NCBI GenBank assembly: GCA_958299035.1 | Contig: CATQJL010000112.1 | Span: 69,657,117-69,721,116, forward strand | Direction of reading: 5' to 3' | DNA length: 64,000 bases | Source of the DNA: Cylicocyclus nassatus | Lineage: Eukaryota; Nematoda; Chromadorea; Rhabditida; Strongylidae | In this document: positions 22,501 to 34,500 of the stretch, piece after piece | Layout: the number at the start of each line of letters is the position of its first letter | Numbering within the stretch: the stretch's first letter is position 1 | Notes under the pieces: model-generated | Databases searched by the model: none | What the model saw: the letters and a program-made list of their open reading frames with translations, nothing else | What the model was told of the DNA's origin: nothing | Position numbers and translations under genes: made by a program

Positions 22501-25500
22501 GTTCATACTGATACTGATCCGTAAGTTCCGGAATAGTTCCAGCACAGCGCACATTTTGGGCGCTGTGTTGGAACTGTTCCGGAACTTAAACATCAGTATG
22601 AACCCAGCCTTTGAGCGTTGCCGCCGAACCTTTCTGCCATTTACGGCATGAAATTTTTTGTACGAGGTAAACTTCCACTCGTTCAGGGATCCCAGTATTG
22701 GTGCTATATGTGATTTCTACGATCTGCCATCGTTCTACCACTTAGATAATGAAACTGCTCACGAACGTTGGTTTTAGATGGTTCTAGATTAGGTATAGAA
22801 TTTCTATAGCCCTGCGTATAAATCGTTTTATAACTTGTGCAGTCAATTCAAGGTCTCTCTTTTTCATTTGCTCCCTGTTCCCTGTTTTTTGAACACCAGC
22901 TTCCTCATATTCCCTAAATATTGATGGGATACTGTCTCATACTCCTCTTGTAGAGTCTTGTTACTGAGATTTTATCAATTGCTAAATTCATGCCCATGCT
23001 CCAATTGTTGACACTGTTGTTTTATTGCGGGAAATCCTCCGTTCCGAATGAAAAGTCACTATAAACGAGTACACATCATTATATTCGTTGAGACCGCTTC
23101 ATGACTAATTAAGAGCATCAAGGGAGGATAAATGCTCATTCAGGGGATTTATAAGGCAAAAAAAAGAGAATAGACTAGTGCATTAACACTCGGTATGAGG
23201 GGCAGTAAAAAGATTTAGGAGATGAATAGCTAAAGTTTCCTTTGCTTTTTCTTGCTATCGTGATGAGATTAAAATCATGCCGTTAGTTTTCTTTTAGAGA
23301 GGAAGTTTGCTTTCTGCACAGTTCTACCAATCAAATGCATTTGATTTATGAATAATTTCTGTTTTTGAACTTCCAAAAACAAACCCCTGCTGACAGCTAG
23401 GCTAATACCAGTTTGTTATGCACTCTCTCAGAGTAGTTCATTGAGTAAAGATTTGACATTGAACAAGAAGGACCTTTACTATCGAAAACCAAAGATGAGT
23501 TCGTTGTCTAGGAAACGAGCATTTGAAGAAGTTGTCTTTCGACAGAAACTGGAGGATAGGTGGAATGGCCGTCCCTTCTAGGGTGAGCAAAGTTACAACC
23601 AAAATGTCACTGAATACAAATGCTTATGAGCTTTTTACTTCAACTTTGAATGTCAGGGCATATTGTAGAATCCACAACAAATTTGCGTTGTTTCCTTTCT
23701 TGCTACTCTTCTCGATACCACTCCGTCCAATGTTGCTTACCAACTTAAACCCAAAATAAGTGAATGGAAAGTGGATGGCGAGGTATCTCGAGATGATTTT
23801 TCCCTCACTTCGAATGTATGGAGAATCCAGGTGCTACAAATCGCTGTAGAAATCAATTGCAATAAAGAGCGCATTGGGCGGCTGCTCATTGGCAAGGTTC
23901 GTGATTTGTGGATTCATCGATGATCCCACATTTCCTGATGTGTTGCTTGTAGGGTGATCGCCGAATAACAGAGATTGGAAAGCGTGTCAATGATCATATG
24001 CACAGTTTGTACGCACGACAGTTATTCGTGCGCATCATTGTCAAACACAATGGGAAAGTTGTTAAATTTTTGGATTGATGAGTATCTATGTATATAAGTT
24101 GATGCACAAACTTTTATGGGACAGCAATGTCCTTTGCTGCACGTTTTACCCATTTACCCCATACGTTGGTCTTACTTCTAGCTATCCAATTTTTGCCCTT
24201 TCGAGTTGCTTTGCGAAAGTTCCAGGAATGATAAATGCGAGCAACTTGCTACTGTAACTTGGAAAAGCAAGTTGCTACAGTAATTGCAAAATAATTTGAG
24301 TTTCTCTTTTTTTTTTACTCGTGGAAATCCTGTACAAAGCGCTTGATGTGGTGTCCATAATGGGTGGGGTCAGTCTACATCTTCACCTGCGGAAGCTATA
24401 CCGCTAGAAGATTACGACACAGCACCTACAGTAGAGGCATCCATGGATTTCTAATGTGATCTTATTTGCTTTTTTGTTGTTTTGAACGAATTGTTTTTGT
24501 TTTTCTCATCAATAAAAGTTGTTCTTTGGGTAAAGTGTTCACTGCGCAATCACTGGGATCAGTTTTTGGGGCAAAGGGGAATTCGTACAAAAATTTTGGG
24601 TCAAAGCGGAATTCGTTTTCGAAAACCCCTTTTGACTTTTGACAAGCTCGTGCCGGGCCCTGGGTGGGCCTTAGTTAACCTATGGCGCCACAGATCAGTA
24701 TCAGTCAACTACGATCGTTCTATAGACATGCGCGCTTTCAACAAAATAATTTCGCTATTTCTAAAAAGTCGGTCAAATGGATGAAACTGTAGCTAGTCAA
24801 CTGGCACCTACTTGGTTCGAGACCAGCCAGCGGCAACATTTTTGTTACGTGAAGCGGCCATGTTTGATATCGGCCATCAAAGGGAAATCCGTAATAACCG
24901 CGTCAAGGGGTTTCGCACGAAGAGATAAAACAAAAGCAACAAAATTACAATAATTCACCATGAAATCTTAACAAAAAATGCGATTTCTAGACTATATAGA
25001 GAGAATATAATCTCATTAGAGGTAATTTTTCAGTAACTGAAGTATTTTGCGCAAGAAAGAATAGATAAAAAATTATTTTCTGCCCTTATGGATGTGGTCG
25101 AGTGCTCAACGAATTCGCTTCAATGCAGCCCAGTGGCGGTCCCAGGATTTCGGACCGGTGGGGGGGGGGAGGCGACAAAATTTTTTTTCAAATGAAGGTG
25201 CGTGGTGTCTGCCACGCACTCCGAAAAATTTTTTGGGATGCTTCTCAAAATTTTTGCGGCTCCCCAATCCTTAAAATCTGGAAAAGGGGGCGTAGGTCAG
25301 CCACGCCCCCAAAAAAAGTTTTTCATGAGGCTAATTTGAATTTTTAAAAAACTTGACAAATTATTTTAATTATTTACAAATATAAACAAATCGTTTGCAC
25401 ATTTTTATAACCCATATAGGTAAGTTTCAAAAATTTCGCGATCCCCCCCCCCCCGCCCCCCCCCCTCGATCCGCCATTGGTGCAGCTCTCTCCCCGAGAG

Positions 25501-28500
25501 TATGTAGTATCCCGCACAATCGTCCGTAGTATGACATCACCTTGCGTCCCCTCTAATTACGGGGTTTTCCTCTAACTTCCGCATTTATACACTATCTACG
25601 GCAGTTTAACTTACGACCCATCCTTATCTTACGGTAGCGCGGCAAAGTCGCCGGGCAGTTAACCAACTTAACACTTCAAGTGGGCTTTTTAGGGGGAGAG
25701 GGGACAGCCAACATGAACGATAGGCTGTGCCAGCCACATGCGTTGCATAGATCGAATCTTTCGCAATTCTACATATACGATATGACATATTGAATATTTG
25801 AAAAAATGGAGGGAGCTTAATAGACCTTATTTCTTGCAGTTCCTCCCCTTGTCCAAACCAACGAAAAGCTTATATCTTCAGAAAGTACAAGTTTGTGTAC
25901 AACTTGCTGACAACCGCAGTATACGGTATGATTTACAGCTGTCGTTTCTAAGGCATAGGAAGGTGAGCGGCCGTAATCTTATATATAAAGCTGAATGTCT
26001 GTTTGTATGTCTGTCTGTATGTCTGTATGTCTGTATGTCTGTACGTATGTTCCGAATAGAAAATTCCATTTCTGAACCGATCGGGACCAAACTTGGCACA
26101 CATACACTACGGGCCCCGGCGGGTGTCATAGGCTACTTTTCGTCATCGATCGATGTCGATTTTATCGATTTTTTGCAAAATTTGCAAAATTCGATAACGA
26201 AAAGTGGACTGTGACACCCGCCGGGGCCCGAAGGATATGTGTGCCAAGTTTGGTCCGGATCGGTTAAGAAATGGAATTTTCTATTCGGAACATACGGCGG
26301 AGCCGGGTAAGCCAGCTAGTTTGAACTGAAGAGTGTGAGATTAGGATTTCAGGGCAGTTCACCTGGTCTGACGGGGGTTTATTACGGACCAGTATGTGAA
26401 ACACTGTTATCAATACAGGAGGAACGAACATTTTACGCTTCGCTTTAACGGCTTCTTTGGGTTGCTGGGAAATTTTTGATAATTTTCGAAGGCAACAGAA
26501 ATGCATTGGGTCTTGTTTGTGCAATTATTCTCTATCACAAACAGGGTCAAGCGTGTTGATGCAATCCAGGACCCTCATTTACGACCCCCCCCCCCCTTGA
26601 AGGTACCCATCCGTACGATCCCCCACCCCCCCTTCCCCTTTCCAACCACCCTCCTCCATTTATCCCCCTTACCTCCCCTACCCACATTCCTCGCGGTAAC
26701 CTGCATAAACGAATGTCAATCTCAAGAAGCACCTGCGTGAGAACTTCAGTGGGACTTTGGAAGCAGAATTTCTAGGCCAATGGGTGCGTGTGTGCTACAG
26801 ATGCGTCCAGCATCTGTAGCACACATACACACCTTCAATAATGTTTGAGAATCTGCAAGTTTTTTTTTGAATTTTCAGGCATATTTCAGACCAGCAAATG
26901 CGATTGCCGTAGGCGACACAAATTTTTGCACGGAGAAAAAGATGACATTCTTGAACTACAAAGGATGTTTTTGACTAAGAAGCTTACTTCCTACCTCTTC
27001 CACAGTTTTTCCCGCGAAAAAAACCGTTTGAGCGCCGTCCAGAACGACGTCAAAAACGTGCATGAGCACGATAGTTTGAAAATTCGTAACTAAGGCCAGG
27101 AAAAGATTGAGAGGCTGCAAGGCACAGGTTCTGTAGTATAGTGCCCAGACTATCCATAAAAAAAGTTTCAACTTTTGAGGATCAGTAAGCTCGAAAAAGT
27201 TTAGATGCGACTCTCGCAAATTTAGATGCGATCCTAAAAAGCAAAAACTGGGATTTTTGAGCTTAAAATTTTGTAACTTACCAGAGAAGTTATAAAACAG
27301 CCTGCAATTTTTATGAGGGAAAGTAGGAGGATGGCGTCATATTACAGCAGAATTGCAGCCAACAAGCTTCAATAGCTCCGAAGAAATTTAGATGCGACCC
27401 AGATACGACCCCCCTTTCCTGATTTTCTGCTACCATACATAAAATTATAAGAAAATCCACAGTTGGCAAAATAACACCAAATTTTGCATTGGTGTAGCAG
27501 AGCATCTCCAAAGTGCAGATAAATCATATGGGCCCGTGAAAAACACTACAAAAAGATTTAGAAATTTATGATGGTCACAGCTGGTAAAGATACTCGCTTT
27601 TGTCGAGTGTGTGAGATTTCAGGAGGGCTTCAGAAGCAAGATTTCCAGGGCAATCGGTACATTTAGCATTTTTATCAAGTCTACACCCTACAAAAGTGTT
27701 TTGAGCTCTTGTAAATGTTTTTTTTGAATTTCTACAGATTTTTTATCTTTTTTATTCTGATTTTAACTTTCTTATAGATTTATTGTAAAGAACATAACTA
27801 ATTATCTGCTTTTTGACTCCCTTTTAAGCTTAGGGTATTTTAGCCTAACTGCCTTCTCTTACGACCCCCCCCCCCCACCTTAGGTACCCTCTTTACGACC
27901 CGCCATTGCGACAGTCGCATCACAAGCTTGACCCTGATCACAAAGCCAAAGAATGCATGTTGAGAAAATTGAAGGAATTTACGAGTTGACACCTTTCGGT
28001 ATGATTTCAAATTTTACTCTTCCAAAAGATACCGCTTACAGAATCTAGCGGTTTTTATATACCTCATATATAAAGCTGCTCTCTATAATAAAGCGCAAGA
28101 GATGACTCATGCTGTAACATTACCCCCCCCCCCCCTCGCAGGCGAGCTGCGGACGTAAACAAGTCCGTCGTTATGTGCCGGTGCAGATGCACCGAGTTGT
28201 GGCTCATAAGGTATAGGCCGTCCGCGCAGGGCGCGGAGAGTGCGCAAGGTGCGTAATGCGCGTCACTCCTCTTTACTCGTGCACTCTCGCAGCGTTTTCT
28301 CTGCGCTTCTTCCAGTTCGTGAACTGCCTCGATGTACGCAACAGCGTCGCTCTCCGCGCGCAGCGCGGACAGCCTATAGCGGTGCCTGTTAGATAATGTT
28401 GATCAAAAATAATCAGCAAAGTGCACTTGCTAGAAAAGGTAAATGCTGTGAACAGAGAGGTTATTTGATCCTGTTTTCGTTATGCATTAAATAACGCTAT

Positions 28501-31500
28501 AGCGAGGAGCAGCCCGGATAGCTCTTGCTAGCATGGTTTTGGGCTTTGGAGAACATCAGTTCAAATATAAAAACATATTATATAAGGTACAAGTCAGGTA
28601 AGTCAGTAGTCAGTATAAGTCATAGTTAACTGAAGGAAAGCAAGATGGAGGTCCCCCAATCCAGTGCTAGAAGTATGAATAATATTGGAAGGTTTGAATG
28701 CGACATAACTGAGATGTTACGGAAGCACAGAGGAAGTTACGAGAGGGGAGAAGGAGGGGGGGGGAAGTGGCGGAAAAGCTTGGTTGGAGATTTGCACTTA
28801 ACTCTAGCAAAGGCAAAGATATGCGTATGTTTCCAAACATAGCAGAAAGAGGTTTGTGGTCCTGCAGGAGAAGCTCGATAGTGGGTTTTGGGATATAGTT
28901 GCAAGGCAGACGAAAACTAACAAAATATAGCGTAAACATTTTGATATCGCTAAATTTAGGGACATTTAGACAATTAAACATTTTTAGTAAAAGGAATAAG
29001 TGTCAGATTTTTCCCTTAGAAGCTCAGAGGTGCCAAAGACGTTTCTGCACGGCTTTTCGATTTTTCGAGGGGGCATAAGCAAGAAGAAGAATAGCGGAGA
29101 ATCGGATTGGAAAGTGGAGATCATTCTCGCTGGATATGCATGTTTTTGACAAAAATAAATTTGAAATTCTCAAGGTATGACTACAACTTTGGCACAATTT
29201 TGAAGAAAAAAGAAACTAGTAAAATGTGGATGTAAAGGACTTTTTTAAAAAGAAAACAAAAGACACTTAAGCTAATAAGCTTTCTAGCAAGGGGGGAGTG
29301 CGAGGAGGGGCTGCAGCGCAGTCTGACAGAAGGACTTTCCATTCTTTCCAAGAAAGAATCCAGATGACCTTTCAAAAACTGGCATACTATTATTCCATAC
29401 CAATTGCACTATCTCAGCAGAATTGGCTATTTGAACCCAGCAAGATAATGATTTTCCTTGCAAGTAGTTGTAAATCTTCGATATGAAAAGCTTTGAGGAG
29501 CTAAGAAAAGCTCTGCTGTATATTTCATTCACATCAACATGCAACCCTACAAAAATTTCACTTACTTCCCATACTATTAGCCAAATGTTTTAAGACACCC
29601 AATTTTTGACTAACAATAAGAAGAGGCACTGTGCCAAACTTTTGCACACACCCACTTCACACACGGTCTTATATGTAAAGCTGAATGTCTGTTTGTCTGT
29701 ATGTTTGTCTGTCTGTATGTCTTCTGTGTGTACGTATGTTCCAAATAGAAAATTCCATTTCTGAACCGATCCGGACCAAACTTTGCACACATACACTTCG
29801 GGGACGCGGGTGTCATAGGCTACTTTTCATCATCGATCGATATCGATTTTGTCGATTTTTATCGATTTTTTCGCAGAGCTCACCTACGGGGCTGGGAGTT
29901 GGCACAGTGGGGTAATCGAGCATGCTGATTACGAATACAATATTAGTTTCAAAATTATCCGTTACTTTTATCGATTTTATCGATTTTTGCAAAATTTGAG
30001 CTACGGGGCAGAGAGTTGGCACAGGAGGGTAACTGAGCATGCTTACGAAAATATTATTGATAGGCCGTGCGGAGCCGGATTTACCAGCTAGTTCATCATA
30101 AGACAGTCGGTGAATAATCAGAATCTTTACATACCTGAACTGCCAAAACTCGGGCGACAAGCAGCTGAGTCGAACGTGCTCTTTAGAGTAGACGTTACCT
30201 CGAAAATTACCCATCCATACATCAAAGCCTTGATCAGCAAAGAAGAAGCCTTAGAAAGGATGTTGCGAAATGTACTTTGATAGGCTCTATCACCCAAATC
30301 AATTTACCAGCAGACTGATGAGGAAAATTCAGCACCCAGTGTGCGCTTGAGCAAAGCAAACCATGTTGGAGAAAAATCACTGGTCGTCTCCCTTCTAAGC
30401 ACCCTGTACCTGGAAATGGTTGACATTGCTTATCTTTCAAGCTTATACCGCAGTAATTTTGATATCTGAAAAAATTGTATTGATCTTAAGCTAAAATATC
30501 AGAATGATGATACCTTCAAACTACGTACTTCTCCCATAAGGTATCCGATGCATAGTCACTATGTAGCCATCAGCAGTAACAGCTTTGTGCACTTCTACTG
30601 GATATCCCCAATATCGGATTATTTCTGGCTAAAATTCGAAACATGAGAGTCAATTCATAAAAAATCGTCCCATTGAATTATTTTTTTGTGGTGTACACTA
30701 TCCAAATTCGACTCGACGGATGAGTGCGAATTAGTGATTATTTACAGAAGCGAACAACAAAACTGGACAAATTACTACACAAAGAGGATAGAAGCCATAT
30801 TGTCAAGTTGAGCGTAAAGGGCAATTGTACAACTTCATTTAGGTCGATAGCAGCAAATTTTATAAACGATTAGAAATTTGTATTCTAAATAGATCTTTAT
30901 GAATGCACAGCAAGTTTGTGATGCTAAATTTCTTCATTGACCTATCGAAGCGATCAAATGGAAAAAAATGAAATTGATTTCAAGGAAACATTCTACAACA
31001 GAATTGGGTTTTTGAAGACTTACGTATGTGTACTAGAGCACGATAACACATATGAAATAGCAGTCTAACCTTTTATAGAATTCATCAACAACATAAAAAG
31101 TTACAATAGCTAGTAAAACACTAGGTTGGTACAAAATTTCTGTCGCCATTTTAAAAATTCATAACTTCTGATTTTCACAATCAATTCCTGCTTTCGCTTT
31201 TTTGGAAAGAGTAAACCATGTTCTTTGCAAAAGTATTTTAGCTGCTTCGTAGTGAGCATAAATTGCAATTTCCCATAAAAGCAAGCAGATTTTAGAAAAT
31301 AAGAAATCACGATTTTTTGAAATTTTTTGGTGCGACAGAACATTCATGCCAACCTAATAAAACGGTTATTTTGAATGTCTGCGGTAGAATTTACTCAACA
31401 TCCAATTTCGCCTGCAAGGGACTTGGCAAAATTCCATACTTCTTAACTAATGACAGTGCTTCTGCACCTAACAATGTTTGTGTAAGAACTAAAAGCTCAA

Positions 31501-34500
31501 AAAAGGAGCCGTCAACAAAATTGTGGTAGCGATTTTCGGCTTATTACTAGGTACTGGTTATCGTAACCTAGGGATGAGTTAGAATTTCAGAATTTAACGC
31601 ACAATAGTAAAGGCAGAAGGAGATTTATCTCAGAAACTGCTAGTAGAAATTTGAGCACATCATATCGACTATCATAAATACACTCACCACTGTCATCATT
31701 TCTTCCGGATGGGTTGTCATTGCCTCTGAAAAAAAGTTGAATGAAATTCTTGTTTGTTTTGGGGTAAGTTAGTTTCAAGTGCAATCATGGATCAGCTCAC
31801 AACCCCAAACGCGGTTAGTATCAACTTCACGGAACGCTTACCCATGCGTGGATTAACCCATATTTGGCGATGATCTCCGATCATCAATGCGATTACGAAC
31901 AAGAACTACCATATAACCACTTAATTTTTAGAAACTCTAAAGTATTCTGTATTGATGATTTTGCGGACGCCCTGTTCATTTGTCAGATCAGATTTGAGTT
32001 ATTAAGTCAAAATGATTTATGTTCTTTTCGCTTTTATATTGTTGTCACTCTTGATAATTGTTTGTTTTGGTGTTGGCTATCCAGATTTTGCGGGCACATC
32101 AAACCGGGCCATTTTCACAATAGTGCGATTTTTGATCAGCTATTGACCTTGAATTCGAACGCGAAAACAAAATGAGAAAATATAAAATGGACAGATTACA
32201 GTATATTGTGAAAACCCAGTGTGATTCGAACTTAAACCTAATAAAATTATTTTCAAACTTTGGATCCATCTTATAAAACCCTGATCAAGATGATTAGTTT
32301 TTCTAGAATGAAATACTCTTTTTTCGTTTTACTTCCAGATCAGCGGAAAATATAACACATTTTAACTCATATATTTTATAAATAGGCAAAGAGTAGAATA
32401 TAAGAAACGGATAACTTCCTGACAAATATCGTCAACCATAGGCGTCTCAAAAATTTTGGATAAAATGCTTGACTATTTTTTCCGAGTTAACCTCACAAAA
32501 TAAAGTGAGCAAAAAGTAACGTTTGGTGGACTACTTACAACTTTGGGAATCTGCTTCAGAAGGCATAAGGCTAATGACGACTATACGCTAGAGCCAATAT
32601 TTCAAAAAAATTTTACAGTTTTTTCTTTAACAATTTTTTAGAGCGCAAAAACGCGGAAATGCTCAGATACCATTGTACGGGTTATAACTCAAAATGATGG
32701 AATTGTTTGAAATTGTTTGAAAAATTCTCGGTTTCGTTTGTCCAGTATTTCTCAAATAAGTGCATCAAAAGTCGTTGCGACATATTGTACCGAAAGTTAT
32801 TGAAAAATCAGCGTAGCACAAACAAACAGCAGCATGGCAACTTTTGGTCTACAATGTCTGAATTGACATTTTTCGAACAAATTGATTCAAAAAATATCAA
32901 AAAATAAACAATTGTTTTTCTGAGTACAGTCAAGTACAATAGAGCAAAAACATTAATGAAATGCCTTTTTTGTACACAAAAGGTTGCGTTTTATGATTTT
33001 TTAAAATTCTTTTTTATTGAGATGATACCACAGGTAGGGTTTAGAAAAATTTTAGCACTAAGTTTACTACAACAACGAAAATGTCCCAATCTTCACTGAA
33101 TGAGAAAAACCACTTAATTCATGGAATCTTTGGCATACGATTTCTTGTAGTCCATTTGTCAATATGAGTCTCCACCGCAGAATCTGATTAGCAAACACAG
33201 TACTTACTGACACATCCTATTATGCCCAGATTCAAAGATAAAAGAGCATTCAACTTAATACGAGTGAGTCTATTTCCGGGATAACATGTAGGCTTCGATT
33301 AGCGATATCAATGGGATGTATGGTGTTCCGCTGATTCTCACATGATCATTGGAACGGATAGTTAACGAGATTGTCAATAAAACAGTGTTAGCGTGATGTC
33401 GAATAATGTTCAAGCGAATACTCAAGCAATGTCTTTTTCAGGGGCCACATTGACTTTGTGGGCCGTTCTGTGATGGGGTACTCATAAGATTTCATTTCCG
33501 GTTACGCTAAAGGGAGCTATTTATCACTGTAGGCGGGTGCCAAGTGCTTTTAGGCTTGAACAATGGCCATTCGCGCTGAAAGGACAAGCTCATCTCATTG
33601 GTTGTAAGAGTGCCTACTGTACCAAACAATTTAAAATTGGCAATTTTGGGTCAATATGATCAGGGATCGGCACTGGTGGCTTATAAGCAAAATGGATATC
33701 GTTTTTGGGACAAAAAGCAAAGGGGACATCGTTTTTGTGGCCAAAAAAACACAACTTAGGTTACGTTTTCGTTCTTTAGTCGGCGTTTCGTTGAGGGTTT
33801 TTACGTTTATGGTTCATGGTCAAAGGGGGACTTCGTAAGATTTAGGGAAAGTTAAGTCCGTTTTTTGTATTTTCGGAAAGCCACCTCGTGCGGAGCCCTG
33901 AATATGATGCCTCGCACTAAACGTCCTGAGTAATAAGTAATAATCAGTAGCTTTTATTTAGAATTATTTGCGAATTTCGTTGACGACAACATCTATGTTA
34001 CATTCTTATGACATCTCTACACTTTAAATGGAAATGCTGGTTGGTTATGATGCGAATTGGTTGAATGATTTATTTATGATAAGGGGACAACAAAGACCGA
34101 AGTAGATAAAAACAAATTCATGCCAGCAATAAAAATTGAACCCAACATTTTTGTAAAGTAAAGACGAGAAAGACTTTTTGTCTCATTTTTCAGTATTACA
34201 TGCACGATTCGTTTTCCTTTCAAGATCAGGCTCAAAAAATTTTCTTCTAGTAATCAGAGCTCACAGTAATCTGAAAGGCATTGCTTACCTAAGAACCCAA
34301 CAAAACCTTAGAAGTCATTTTTTGAATTTTTTTCTGATTTCGATATAGAACATAGTCGGATATAATATAATAGTAACTCGTTGCTTAAGTTTTTATTCCA
34401 AAATTTTCCATTATTTGGCCAGATCCAAACTTTCGACTTACCTGTGTATATGAGCAAAAATAGAAATAATAGAATATGTTGCAGAGGTGCTGATGAGATC

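Noticed and set aside
24785..24860. tRNA gene suggested by a GGTTCGAGACC B-box-like word
   Set aside because: No matching A box, acceptor stem or anticodon arm can be folded at the proper spacing.
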